A DNA stretch of 64,000 bases, taken from NCBI GenBank assembly GCA_022829145.1, contig CM040753.1, positions 20,857,884 through 20,921,883 on the forward strand, in the 5' to 3' direction. This DNA comes from Albula goreensis. Its lineage: Eukaryota > Chordata > Actinopteri > Albuliformes > Albulidae. This document shows positions 49,988-63,900 of the stretch, one piece after another. The position numbers were made by a program, and so were the translations under genes. Within the stretch, counting starts at the first letter, position 1. Each line of letters opens with the position of its first letter. A model generated the notes under the pieces. That model ran no database searches, was not told where the DNA came from, and saw nothing but the letters and a program-made list of their open reading frames with translations.

Positions 49988-52900
49988 AACATATGCACGC
50001 AGTGGCAGAATCAGGTCATTTTGTGGGCCCGCAAACGGCATGAATAAGAAGAATTGGGTCAGCTGATGTTGTATTCTGTGTTAGCTTATGGCTATACAGC
50101 AGCTCAGTGTTATTTCTGTACCTAGTGTAATAGCTGGTCTTTCTATATGGTAAAGAATTGTTGAAATGTATTTATTGCTGTAAATGAAGGCAGATTCACT
50201 TTATTGACATAGAAGATCTAACCATCTGTTTACTCTGCCTGTTTGGATAATTTTAAGTCTTTTGCATTTCATTTAATGTTATCAGTTGACTTTGCACCAA
50301 AATATTATACAGAAACAAACTAAAATAGTAAAATACTACTATTAATATAAAGTATTTAAAGACAATTTGGCATAGAATATATTACATTATTATCATTCTG
50401 TCAATCACCAGCACAACCACAATTTTGATTTGGGGAAAAAAATTGAATTACACAAATTTCATTTTGAAAGCTTTGATCTTTTCAGCAATTCACCAGGATT
50501 TGGTCAGTTGTGTGTGCACATGTGTGACTGTGTGTGTGTTTATGTTGGGGGTGTTTGGGTATTTGTGTTTGCTTCAGTCTGTCTTGGGAAAGGGCCCACC
50601 AGGATGTAAAACTGTCCTTAAGGGATTAAAATGAAAAAAGATAAATATACAACAGTGTCACATGGTGAAGCTGAGCTGTTTATTTGCTGGGTAACCTGGC
50701 TGCCTCACACTCCCCCTTTAAACACACTCCTCTCCCTCTAGTGCCCCTGTTCTCTTTGGATCACTGCCTGCAAGCCGCCTTAGTGTGCAAAAACAGAAAA
50801 ACCCTTAATGTCATTTATACACGTGTGTGTCTGTATGAAAATGGGAGACCAATCAGTGTTGTAGTGATGGATAGACAAATAAACATTGTGCTGATTTCAC
50901 AGAAAGACTTTAGTCTCATGGACTAGTCATCATGGACTGCCTTGTAATTTCCGTTTGCAGCCAGTCAAAATAAATTTGAAAAATGTTCAAATCACCTTGG
51001 ATCTGGGGAATAACTTTTATGGTTAGTGTTACTCTTTTCTGCAAAAAAAGAAAAAAATAATAATTAAGAGATTCAGGCATGAGGGAGAAGAGCACGATAG
51101 AGCAGAACATAAAGGCATAGACTGAACAGAAAAAGAAAATAGAGGGGATTGGGAGAAGAACAGGGAAAGGTATAAGCACGGATTGAGGAGGCGTGTGTGT
51201 ATTGTAGAGGTGTCAGGTCTCTGGTGTGCTCTGTTTCCACTGTACAGTGCCAGAGTGAAAACAGCACAGACTCAGGAGCTGATGGTCTCGGGAGGCTGTG
51301 GGGGCGAGATGAGGACTCTGTCTGGAGTGTCCTGTACTCTCATATCGCCTCAGGGTTATACGGCTGTGGGAGAGCCAGCCTAGAACATCTAAATCATCAT
51401 GAAAAAAAGACATTTGATTGCAGTGTGGGAAAAATATGCCAGTGTATTTATTTTTTCTATTTTTTGTTTTGGTATATCCATATTGCAAGGCATAGATTAA
51501 AGAAAAAAAATATTCAGTGGTGCCTGTTCTAATCGGGGTCCCCCCTCCCCCCCATAAACTCACCTCACAGCCACCTCATTCTCTTTCATGGACCTCACTC
51601 TGACCCTCTCACAGTGACCAGGGCCCCCCTGTTTATGAGCACCTCTCCTGAGAGGAGGGGTTGGGAGGTTGGGGGTTGGAGGGGTGGGTTACTCAGGCAC
51701 GTCTGTTTTCCATTGCCTTTATAATAAGAAATTACATCTCCTGCCTGCTGGCTATCGGCTGCTTTCCCAGAACCACATCATTCCGGTTGCCAACAATTAC
51801 AGAACCAAAGCAGCAGAGCACACTTCATGCCCCCTGCATTTCAGACTAAACTCACTGTGATGCAATGCAAGTGCAACAAAAAACAGCACACGGTACTACA
51901 GGAGCCACTGTGCTCAAATTATTCGTTGTCATCCATGTTAACTCTGAATCGAAAAAAATAAACTCTGCACTTTTCATGTGTGACTTGCATTTGAAGTTTA
52001 TGTGGTGCATGAACAAGAGTGGAGTCAAGAAAGCTTAAACCGCCCACCTCAGCACAGACAAAGACAGATTTGGTAATCCTCTTTCTTTGGGATTTCTGGC
52101 CTATCTGGGCTGTGCGTGTGAGCCCAGACACAACTTGTTTTGTAAGCCGTGGCTTAAAAGAAGGTGGGGGTATTCCTCTCTTTGGTTCTGTACTTCATGG
52201 TTGATAAGAGTACTGACTTGACTTTCACAGATAATGGAGTGCGCTACATGATCTGCTTTGTTCAGGTATTGTTTACTGTGCCATTCCATATATATAATCT
52301 CAGCCATCATGAGTGATCTTAGCTGTTTTCTCTGATCACCTTGACCTCCTCCCCGCTCACCACAGGGACCAGATATGCCCTTTCCCCATCTTATACCCTC
52401 CCTTTCTACATCCGCTACCCCCCTCAGCTATCGGAGAAAAAAGGGGAAGCAGGCTGTCCGTGGGGTGTGAACTCTGACCCCATCCTTATAATGTATGGAC
52501 CTGGCAGTGGTGCCTGGTGTTGTTTTAACAAGGCTGAGGGTGGAGCGTTAATGAGCAGGGGGAAGGGTAGTTGAGGAAAGATTTGGGAGTCTGAAGGGAA
52601 ATGGGGGTGACAGGGATTGACTAGGTTGGGTGGAGGCAGCCATGTGCACAGCCCGGATTATGATTGGAGCTGGATGGGTGGGGGGTCTCAAGATAACTAG
52701 TAGATATGTGAATATGCATAAATGTACTTTATTTAATCAATATTTGTTACAAGCTTTTACTTACAGTTGAATAGGAGTGTTATGCTTTTTGTTTTCAACA
52801 ACATTTTGGTGAATCATTTTTTATGATTACTGAGTTCTCCAAACTGTGTTGGTGAAGATAAAAATAAACACTTGCATTTCATTTTGAGCCAAACTTAATG

Positions 52901-54010
52901 ACAAATTTTGATTGAATCCCGGGAATAGTTTTTGAATAGTGATCTATCATACAGAGCTAACATGTTATTTATGATTGATAAATAACAGGGAGGGCTGTTG
53001 TGCCGGTAGTTCACTATGTTCCAACTAGTAGTTTTACAATGAGCTCAGAGCATTAAGTCTTGGGAATAAGCAATGAGACAGACTTTATCTTGGTCAGTTA
53101 AATTAAATGGGTAGCTTCTAAAACCCATTCCTCTGGCATGTCAGAACCTGGCCAAGGGCAACTAAAGTGAAATCTGTAATTCACATGCCCTTTCACAGCT
53201 TGAAACCTTTAGTTAAAGTAGATGCAATTTTCTTGTTTTTCCTTGTGTAAATATTGTTTATGCATCTACAGCACGCTGGTGCAGAGCTGTCAACCAATTC
53301 CAAGATAACTCCAAACAAGTCCTAAAATATGTGCAGTTTATAACTCATGCAGAGAAGCATAAGTGGAATTTCTAGAAGGTTGGCAGTGTTTGCTCTGATT
53401 TTTTGGAGCCAGCATTGTACAACAACTACTGCTTTTTTTTAACTCTTGAATAATTGACCGTTTTCAAAACATTAGCCACTGAGTTTTAATAAAATTACTA
53501 GACTACTTGAAAAATATGCACTTAATTTTCCTGTTATTAGCACTATTTATATTATGATACACTTCAACTATATCGGTCCCATTATGTAAAGTCAGAAGAT
53601 AAGAAAATCTAAATGATGTGAATTAGTGTCATTATTCATGTTTTAAACGGTCTAGTTGTGAACAATCTAACCACAAGGATTTCTGATTTTACCTTAAATC
53701 TTGCAGAATAAGTGTAGTTTTAGGATGGACACAGTGTAACTTCAATACACAGATAATTTTTGTGAGAGTGTAGTGAACGGCTGTTTATTTAATCTGTGAG
53801 GGGAAATAATAAGCAGAAATTAATAAGCATTTCATAGGTTTTACTCTCAAGGGTTGGAATGTTTGTAATTCTACACAAATTCCATTAAATATACTTTGAA
53901 ACATTTTAAATGTTATATACTTAGATCCTCAGGTACCCTCAATGTCTTGATGTCAGGTAATTTCATTTACATGATGACTTGTTCTGTAGTTTTATAATTC
54001 AAATGACCGA
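49985..54010. other. Intergenic or intronic, no gene seen
   Basis: AT-rich; a G-run cluster at 51653-51690 and a G-rich patch at 52550-52690. The frames at 51197-51563 on both strands are without motifs. Confidence 0.5.
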
Positions 54011-54085
54011 TAAAAAGCGGCATGGCTAGCGCTCATGCTCTTGCCAGTGTCAAGCACCTTCAGCGTGTGGACAGCCGTGAGTGCC

Positions 54086-54098
54086 GTCACCTAGCAAC
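54086..54098. promoter_or_regulatory. RFX X-box (GTCACC-T-AGCAAC)
   Basis: Exact fit to GTNRCC-N(0-3)-RGYAAC. It sits in a small GC-richer, CpG-retaining block (54010-54170) within AT-rich DNA. Binding is inferred. Confidence 0.4.
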
Positions 54099-55759
54099 GG
54101 CAGGGAAGCTGCAAGAGAGTGAGAGAATAAAGGGGCTCCTTCTGAAACACGCTCTGTTCATTCTCGCTTATTCATGTCTTTGTTTGGAAGGCTATTTTAA
54201 GCCCTAGAACATTTTTTTCCTCTTCCAAGGACTAATTTATTTTTAGAGTCGTGTATAATCCCTTGTATCTTTTCATTCTGCCTTTATTTTTTTCAGAATG
54301 CATTCGAACCATTTCTATTTCTGAGCTGTTTCGGTGTTTGCATCTGTAAATCTGCTCTGTGTGGGTGGATGTATTTAAGGGAGATTTTTGGTATTGAATA
54401 GGGGGAGAGGGGTGTGCTTTTTTCCCTCGGCGTCGAAATTATTTTGCTTAATTCAGTAGGCTTATTTTATTTATTGGAACAAAGAAAACATTGTTCTTTG
54501 TTACACATATTTCTTCATTGATGGGGTATAGAGGGGTTTCTGCCTAAGAAGAATAAATGATGCTTTGTTCAAAGAATATTCGCTTTACATGTAGGTATAT
54601 TATATCACATAAGCAATGAATACAAGGCTTCAAATGCATTGTACGTTCTTTGTTTCAAATACACCAGTAATCCTTCGTTTTCAGAAACAGCCATGTATCC
54701 ACAAACCTTTTCTGAGAGCTACCATAGTGATCTTGGTCTGTTTATTTCTCTCTCAATCTTTTGCTTGCATATGCAAATAAATACTTCAGGTCTGGCCAAC
54801 ATAAATATGTCCATCAAGGCAAAATCTCACCTCCCTGTAACAGTAGGGATTCCATGAAGAAGGATGCTGCAGTGAAACACATTAGGCTTTGGAGTGCCAA
54901 GACTGTCATTGGGGAGAGAAAGGTCAAAGCAAAGCCATGACCAAATAAATGAGTAGAATCGCAAGCCTGCTGCACTGCACCAAGAAGACTGGAATTCAAA
55001 TGAAGTTGAAATCTATTCCTTGCACGTTCTGCAGTCATTCACATTAAACCCATCATCAGCATTAATTCATCATGAGCCAAGAGCAGACACACTGGCTGTG
55101 TCTCTCTCAGTCACATATGGATACGCACATGTACACACATACATACACACGCAACATAATGCATACATTATCACACGTATGCACAAAGTCAGTTCTGAAA
55201 TGAAGACTGAGACACCTTTATCAGTACCTTATTTGAGGGCAAATTTGAGTGTTTTCTAATACTCCACTAACATGTGAACATCCTCTGATAGTTATTCTGA
55301 TGTTATGGCAGTTAATGAGCCCACTTTAATGATCCACTGACATTGATGCAGGTTGATTTTCCTAAAGGATGATGTGCAGAAAATTATGAATACAGGTAAC
55401 CTGAAGAGGTGGAGCAGTCCCTCTGTTGAGCTTGAAGAGGGAGGGTCTCTCCCAGGGATTCCTCTGTCCATTTCTGCGCAGCCCGTGTGACAGCCTCAGC
55501 CGATGGTGATAAATGGAGTGGAGGAAAAGCAATTACTGAAGCAGTTAGATGCAGTTAGGTGGAGACTGATCATTATAACCTGGCTGGGAGTTTCTCTGAG
55601 ATGATGGTGTGGTACATCAGAAGTACACCTGTCCTACAGAGCGGCTCACTTCTGTCTCCATTCTTCTCCAGCTCACTGCATCTGCCTCATGTAGGAAATA
55701 TTACATTGACAAACTCTTTTGGGATCATTGCATTGACATTAGGATTGAGAGTTACTGGT

Positions 55760-56020
55760 TTTTTAGAACTCTGTTCAAATATTCTGGAGAATAGACACAA
55801 CATTGTACAGAAAAGCTCTGCCTCATAGCTTTCCCTACTTTCTTGAAGAGCTCTGCCCTGAATTTATCTTCTCTCCTTTTGCACTGCTGTCTTTTAGAAC
55901 CGTGCCCTAGACTAGACTTCTGGAGAACAGACGCAACATTGTAGCAAAATGTGAAACTCATTTGCTGTACCCTCCTTTAGAGCTCTGTCCTAGACTTCTG
56001 GAGAATAGATGAAACATAGT
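55760..56020. repeat. Imperfect tandem repeat, about 80-bp period
   Basis: The motif ttttaga-ctctg-cctaga followed by ttctggagaa-aga and acattgt recurs at about 55762, 55893 and 55975, with a partial copy near 55846. Copies differ by 15-25% and in spacing, so this is an old array. Confidence 0.6.
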
Positions 56021-56159
56021 GTCAAACTGTGCCACTCTCATTTTCCTTAGTTTCACAATGCTCTAAGGTAGTATAGCTTGATTCTCTCATGCATTTTCTG
56101 CATGCATATTTGCACACTGGCCCATAACTGGCTGAAATAAAAAAAAACAGCAAAAAACA

Positions 56160-56470
56160 ACTGACTCTTCACGTAGGCGGTGTGTACGTAGGTCAGGCCG
56201 GGAGGTTGCCCTAGCAACCTATTTCAGGCCTCAGTTGGCAGTGAGCGCTACTGTACAGGGTCTCGCCTGGGCCGACGCTCTAGAATGTCAGCCAGAGCGA
56301 AGCACACACACACCTGACGCCCCCGTTCCTCCCACTGCCTCCTCTCACACAGACGCAGGGGCCCCACTGTCGACCAGCCGCATTTGCAGTGGCTTCTCAC
56401 GTGTGGGCCTCCTTCACAACGCCCGCCCCTGAAACACCTCAAGCGGCTCTCAAAACAGCGTACATTAAAC
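56160..56470. promoter_or_regulatory. CpG island with RFX X-box, candidate promoter
   Basis: About 19 CpG in 300 bp with GC content near 60%, by eye the clearest CpG island in the window outside midn exons. At its left edge GTTGCC-CT-AGCAAC (56205-56218) is an exact X-box and nearly palindromic (aggttgccctagcaacct). No TATA box. The 66- and 83-codon frames on either strand are unrecognised. X-box plus island suggests a housekeeping or ciliary-type promoter; the direction and transcript are unknown. Confidence 0.45.
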
Positions 56471-59400
56471 AGAGGCAAGGCACAGTTAGGGGAACCCATA
56501 TTTCACTCTCAGAGTGTTTCTGTTATTATTTTCCATTGTTTAGTCTGAACAGCAGCTCATGCGGAAACTATAAAGCCCAGAGAACACTACACTGTATATT
56601 GTGAACTTACAGCACACTCCTGGCTTTGTGTGGAATCAGGGGATGCTTAAAATGGGTCTAAGAGAGGAATTTTGTTGAACAAAATTATGCCTCAGTATAG
56701 GAACACAGTGTCCCTCCATAGATCACCATGTTGGTCCTGTCCCCCTGAAATTAGATCATGTAGGTATTACACTAAACAGGGCACACATTGTCTCTGTTTG
56801 TTTTCCTACAACTCGGTGCTGTTTTTTATAGTCCTCACCTCACCTAGGCCTACAAGTAAGGCAGTTAGCTGTGCTTTCTTTGGCTAGGCTGTTGTTAATT
56901 TTTTTTTTTAAATTTAAAAGTGATTGCAGGTAATTTAGTCAGCTTTGTGCTCACTCTTTGCTATTGAAATGTTTTTGAGCTTGAGTCAGTGCAGGAGTCT
57001 CCAAACAAGGTCATCCTATTGTGTCTTTGGGGGTGGATGTGATGGTGGGTGGGTGTGAAGGAAAGGGGGGTTGAACAATCTGCTCCAAGCTGCTGTTCCC
57101 TGGCAGCGAGAAGCGAGAAAGAAAGAGAAAGACAGAGAGAGAAAGAGAGTGTTCCCACAGCTCTCTGAGGCTGTTCAGATACTGTACCCTTGGTCCCCTT
57201 CTTACCCTGCCATTGTAGCTGGCATGCCTGTGGATGCCGCCTAAGAAAACCCCAGTGCCAGCTGATTCCCATGACATTTGCACAGCTATCTCCCCCCTCC
57301 AGTGACTCAGGAGAAGAGTTGGCTTCTAGCGGGCAACAAAATAGTGGGTAGATGTGTGCCAGGTGTGTGAGGGAAGAGTCTGAAAGGGTTCATTTGTGTA
57401 GTGTCTGTAAGGCAGTCAGGTGATATGGAGACTATTGTTGAAAACCTGGTGCGTGTCTTTGTTTGTGCACCTGAGTGTGTGAGTTAGTTCTGCTTGTTAA
57501 TTGAATGGTGTGTACTTGATTCAGGCTTACCTTTCAGGGCTCAATGCAGTGTATGTGCGCATGTTATCCTTACTGAATTCATGTCAATTCTGTCAGAGTT
57601 AATTTAACACTGGAAATGTATGCATGTCTACATGCATGCATTCATAGCTACATGTGTATGACATAATATGTATGTGTAGTGTGTTTTAGACAGTGTGCTC
57701 TGTTACATCAGAATATGCCAGGAGGGGGAGAGGGTAAACAGTAGAACTGCCTGATTTTCCTTGATTGTTACCTTCCGATATATTACTGTATGCATGAGTA
57801 TCCACAGCATTTAATTATTAGTTTACTGAAAGAGCGCTATAATGAAAATGATTTACATAATTATCACATTATTATGTGAATGAGGTAGATTTATTGTTGC
57901 ACCTTGGTTTGACAGAGAACATAATCATACAATATATTTCTCCCACAATAACAGGAAAAATATATATAGACACACACAGAAAACCTTTATTTTGAAAACT
58001 TGTTGTCTCATGGTATTTTGAATAAACAACAAGCCATGAACCACTTCAGAACAACACTGAAGAGTACCTTTGAGTACATGGTGTGTATTAGGGCTACACA
58101 ATATATTGCATTTTTAAAAATATTGCAAATGAGCTCATCGCAATAAGCAATAATTTTCATTTTCCATTTAAGAAGCCAACAACTGGAAATGCAGAGAGTG
58201 GAGAATAGTCGAGTTCATACAGTTGGCTCTTGCTGCAGATGTATGCACAGCAGTGACATCATGTGCAAGTGGAGCAGGGAGCAGTGAATCCAGTCTGAAT
58301 CAAAGAGCCTCTTAGCGTGCTAGTTAGCTTATCATTGAAATGATTCAGCCTGAGGGTCATGGCAGCTGTCTGATTCCTAAACAGGGAAGCAACTCGGTTG
58401 TGTGGCAGGATTTTTGTTTTTAAATGTCATTATTTCAGGTTTTAAATGTACTTGTTGTTTTTGGTCATGTCCTCTCACAAATCTTCATAAGACATTTAAA
58501 ATTCGAATGGTTTAGGTTTTAAGAGTTGGAAGACAGAATTGCTATTTAACGAACATAGGTGAGTATCAGTTGATTCAAGTGAATCTCTGAAATACTGGCC
58601 ACTTATTAGTTACCTTTGCTGAGAATACATTCTTCAGTGTCTTCTGGTTTACGGTGTGAAGTTTGAAAAGATTTTTGGATTTGTAATGTTTTGTTTTGTT
58701 GTCATGTGCATTTCTCTGCTCACATAGCCTGTATTTTATTCTTTAAAGGCTTGAGTTCAAACCCAGGTCAAGGTGGGATATGAAAGGATTTCGTTCATAT
58801 TGAATTTTGTGTGAGGCGTAGTAAAATACACCTGAAAGAAAAGCAGGAATCTTTGAGGTGATAAAAAGTGTGATTCTCACACACAGAAATATACATAATC
58901 AGGTTAAAAACAAAATAAATAAAAGAAAATAAATATTAGATTTTGAACCCCATATTTAAGAATTGTCTTTTTAAATATAATTTTTCCAACTGTGTATGCA
59001 AATGTACAATGTCAAAATGGCGTATCTGATTTTGAAACGAAGATTAAAGACATTTTTGTTTTTTACAGTACTTCAAATGCACAGGAGTAGACCATAGTGA
59101 CTCAGCAGCCCATTTTCTAATCTCAGTTGAGCTGTGTGCTTTTCCACCGTATTCCAGTGTGGTCACATGAAGATATGCATATATGTATATCTTTATATAT
59201 GAAGATAAATACAGCTTTCTTCTCTTTATCCAACCCTAAATATAGGTTCCAATCTAACCCACGGAATATGCTTATGTGAATAGCTAGTTATAGACATAAC
59301 AAGGACAGTGACAAATGCAACAGCAGCCTCAAAAGTGCAAGTATTTGAGACAGATGTTGGTATATCTATATTTAGCCTGATATCCTGTCACTTTAACACA

Positions 59401-59780
59401 CTCAAATTTCCAATTGTTTGGTCTGTGGCAGAGGATCCAGAAATTCTCCTGGGAACTTAAAATGAAAACATCCGCCGTAGTGTGTTAGCACTATAAATGT
59501 TCATGAGGGTAAATTGACAATAGGAAGGCTTTAGTTTAACAAGATGAGAGAATTTCCCATTGCAATCACAGTAATGTGTTTTAATAATGAATCTTACCCA
59601 GCCCAGTTTACAAAGCATGCAGCAATAATTTAAACAATTGCAATATCAAATGAAATCTCCACAAATAATTTAATAATTTGCCATAAAAAACAATTGAAAT
59701 TTCAATCATCACATTGTATCCTTTCATAAGTGCTAAATAAATTCCAAAAATTATAGGAAGTGGTCAGCACCCACATGATA
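56471..59780. other. Intergenic or intronic, no gene seen
   Basis: AT-rich. At 58088-58160 gggctacacaatatattgc followed by atcgcaat resembles a very degraded copy of a dispersed vertebrate repeat that starts gggctgcacgatat; too weak to call alone. Confidence 0.5.
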
Positions 59781-59789
59781 AAATGTAAT

Positions 59790-60110
59790 CGGGTGGCTCA
59801 GCTTATTTTTAAGTGGCATCAGAGGGAATGGAGCCCAGATGCTCCTTTCTAAATATGGAAGTGAAGGCGAGGTGCTGAAACCAGCCTGTGGACAGGCTGC
59901 TGTGGTACTGCATGGCCATGCCTTTGGATGAGACTCAAACCAAGGTCTTGACCCATTGCGCTTATTAAAGATCCCATGGCACTTTCTGAAAGCTAACCCC
60001 CAGTGCCCTGGTCAGATTCCCACAAAAATGATACATCTGCCCACCTAATCTTTCCCTGCATATGCTTGGCTACACAGTTTGAATCCCTAGGTAATTGCTG
60101 CAAAAAACTG
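59790..60110 (+). repeat. Dispersed teleost SINE-like repeat, decayed
   Basis: The run ggatgagactcaaaccaagg then tcttgacc, ttaaagatcccatggcactt, tgccctggtcagattccc and cacctaatc matches, in order, the widespread fish repeat with ggatgaga-ttaaaccgaggt, tcctgactct, ttaaaaatcccatggcactt, tgtcctggccaaattccc and cctaat. About 20% diverged. Ends not defined; no flanking duplication seen. I do not recall its library name. Confidence 0.6.
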
Positions 60111-60484
60111 TTTAGTTCTCAGTCTAAATACCTGGTTAAATGGTTTGAAGTGTATTAAAATACTGTATGTAAAACATAAGTACATAAAAAATATATGAAA
60201 ACATTCAGACATTTGAGCAGTTGCAGCAGCACAAAGATATAAGGGAGTGGCACTCCGCTACATTAAGAATTGTGACCCTTTGTACTGGTTCTACTGACTC
60301 CTTGTATCCGTGAAGGAAGGCCTGACTGGAATAACTCTGTGTGATTGAACAGCAATGAGCGACCCCTCTTCACAGGCAACAGCCCAAAGTGCTATCTAAG
60401 CAGCTCGCCCTGACAGATTAAAATGATATTGACAGTGGAATAAATTTTCCAGCTGAAATGGCATCACCTCCTGCAAGAAACCAA

Positions 60485-60540
60485 CCCCCCCCCCCCTCTC
60501 CCCCCCCTTCTCTGTCTCTCTCCCCCTTCTCTCTCTTTCC
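60485..60540. repeat. Polypyrimidine tract (C-run then CT)
   Basis: Two C runs (13 and 8) followed by CT-rich sequence. Confidence 0.85.
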
Positions 60541-60868
60541 CACTGATGTGCTCGATAATGACTTCTCTTACTGGTGCTTAATTTGCTTGCGAGAAACAAT
60601 GTACAAGTCCCATAGCTAATTTTTCTAAATTAACGTAAATGTCTCAAGGCAAAAAGGGAGGAAAGGGCAGGAGCAATAGTCTTTAGACTCCACTTATGTT
60701 CTCTGTGCCCTCAGAAGGGCAGTTTTGGAGATATATTAGGTGCCACAGATATACAATGTTTATAGCAGTGAATCATTAGACTAAGCACTTGTACTTGTCC
60801 TCCAATTCTCAGAGAGAGGATGTTGCTCTTCCAACATTCCAACAGTTGTTTTGAGAGCTGCCTTTGGC

Positions 60869-60913
60869 AAAAAAAAAAAAAAAACAAACAAACAAACAAA
60901 CAAACAAACAAAC
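60869..60913. repeat. A16 then (CAAA)n
   Basis: Sixteen A followed by seven CAAA units; may be the tail of a retroposon whose body I cannot identify upstream. Confidence 0.85.
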
Positions 60914-63900
60914 CCGTGATCATGTTAATTGTCTTCATTTCTTGTTATGAACATCAATTCAGAAAGTATTTAAAAATAAATCACAGCCTAGCATTTTATC
61001 ATTCCAGGATCATTCCAGATTCTGAAAGTGCAAGATGACATGAAGAAATGTAGGGATGACTGCAGATCCCCTCCTCCCACCTTTGCCACAAAACAATCAA
61101 AACAAAAGAAACACAAAACCAATCAAATAACAGAGAAAACTGTACAACTATGGTTAGAAACTAGTTTTTAAATGAAGGTGATTTGGGGTGAGGTGTAAAT
61201 ATGTCACCCTGATGTCTGCTGCCAGATACAGCTGGTTAATTGGTGCTCAAGAAGTAAACTGGTTGGAACTCGATCCCCAGTCTAAACAATGTCCCCCTGC
61301 AGCATTGGAGCAGGTTGTATCATAGTAACACCTCTCTTTCCCCAGGGTGTCGCTGCAGGGGCTCTGGTCATACCATTGCGCTGTCCACTCCTGTAAATGG
61401 CCGTGGGCGCTGGAGTCCAGATTCACTAGCGACAGAGCATTTGCCACAGTTGTAATTATCTGTGTGTGCCTAGCACCAGAGTCACATAGTTGAAGTAATT
61501 TTGGGAGGGGGGCGGGTCTGTGGGATGATCCCTGAGCACTGACTGAAAGGATTTTGACTGTAATTGAATGTGATTTTTAAACCCAGGGAAATTGCCCATT
61601 GGCATGGAAGGCTTGTTAGTGAAGTGGCTTTGTGCTCTATGATGTTTTTCTAATGCAGAGCTATTTCCCTTCCTAGTGGTTGCTAGCCTCCCTCGTAAGT
61701 CCATTGTATGATCAGCTGCTTGAAAGACTCAGTGGGAATGTATTGGATAGGCCCCTCAGGACACTACATTCCAGTTAAAGCCACTCCAAACATACTGAAT
61801 CCTTTCTATGGTTCTACTGATGACTTTTCTCAAATATTAACACCATTAACAATAACATGTTGCAGTTGCTCCTCAGGTCCAGTGCTGATGCAAATTTGTT
61901 GTTAAGGTCAAAATTCTTGACCATTCTCCAGTGTGGAGGAGCAGATCTGTGCTCTACCATGTCTCTCCGCTCTGTAGAGTGGGTGTATTTAGTGAAAAAA
62001 TATTCTTTTGGTTGGACTTGCTTCTTTAACATCCTCAGAGGGATCTGCCTACCAGAGCTATCCTCTGCATTGCCCTTCCCAAGAACGGAAAACGACGGCT
62101 TTGTCTCTCTGTTCCAGTGAGACAGGGTGTGAGAAATATCCACCATTTCAGTTGTTATAGCCCAACATGAATAAACACCGGAAAAAGGAATTTACATCCA
62201 GACACATCCATTTTATTGTCTTGGTGGGATGGACTCTTACTTTACCATGTTGTCTGTTGAAAAACCAATAAGGCTATTAGCTAAAGTAACAAGAAACCCA
62301 AGACTTGTTAGTGACATAGGCATGAAATGGAAGTTATATGATGTGTTTCAGTGCAGTAAGTTTGCATACTGTATATGATATAAAGTTTTCACTGGCAGTT
62401 TACTATCTTGGGAGTTCTCTTGGCTGGGTAGCAAAGGGCAGAATACAGTTCTGATTATGACCTAACAAACCTACTATTACTTTCCTTCAAAAATGGAATT
62501 CTATTTTGTGAAAACCTACGCAGTCTGGGGAACTTTCAGGTGACTGTAACTTTGATACTTCAGTTTTACCACATTTTTACCTGAAATATGGGCTGAATAG
62601 CTGATATTTATGTGGAAAAAATACACTGATTTCAAAAAGGCAAGGTAAAAGTCAAGTAAAAGGTTAATTTTCTAAATCCATACAGATTGAACTGAAACTC
62701 CCATTGATTTATTAAATTACACATGCTTTTGTTTTGATTGCTAAAGACACCTCTTGGACATTTTGAAAGGGTCAACCAATGGTTACACATGCAGTGCAGT
62801 GTAGTGTTGACATAGTGCCAAATCATTGGAGATCACCAGTCATTTAGTATAAAGTGATGAGATGTGCAACAAACTAAGATGCATCTAGCTGCCAAAGACA
62901 TTATTTAATGACATTTTAAAATTAGAGATATAGGTAATTCACCAGTCTTCCTATGGATGGAAGGAGATTTATCTTAATACCAGCATTGATCTCAATAAAC
63001 TGGATTTGCACCTGAAGTATGCACCTGAAGTTAGGCAAACAGTTATTTTCATGCTCAGCTGACTATGCAGATTGTGGCAGTGTTCAGTGACGTAATGCTC
63101 AGTATCCATGTTGTGTTGTAGGGTCTTATATCATTGTTTATGCACAATATTACCATTGATAACGCGCAGTATTTTAATTTTGTTTTGCCTAATATCACCA
63201 TTTGACAACATGAGTCATATGTTCCAAATAGTTGATTCTTCTCCTTTCTCCCCCGTTTAAAATAAAAAAAAATTGTGAGTGTTGACACATCCTTTTATGC
63301 ATTTCATGTATTTTAATGTCATGCTGATTAGGTACCAGAGAATTTTGTTCTGTCATCAACTTTGACTGAAAATGCAAGGTGGCCAGAAACCCTTCATGAA
63401 TGCTTTCCTTCAGATACAGGGTGACAGTATAATTTCTTTGACAACACATTGGTAGTCAGGTGTCATCAAACATGGTTTACACTTCCTTTTCAATTTGAGC
63501 TCATAATACTTGCTAAGCTAATGAGAATGTGGAGGGTCACATTAAATAATGAACCATCTTGGTGTCTTAGTGCTGGCAGTGCTGAAAGGAGATAGCCTCC
63601 TCCACCCATTTATGTGCTTCCACATAGACACCCATTATTATTACTGCAGGAAACTGACACTGCTTGCGCTCTGACTGGACTTGTTCCGAGGGAATCAAGT
63701 TCCCCCCTCTATCTAACACATATGCACATACCTGCCCAGCTCCCCACTCTGCTCAAACACACACGCACATGTATTTACATGCACATACACATGTTACTCT
63801 AACACGCACACACAGACAAATACTCATATACACACAAACACTGATGCAACCACCACCATCACCAGCACCACCATTGTCCCTGACCTCCAGGCCCAGGGCA

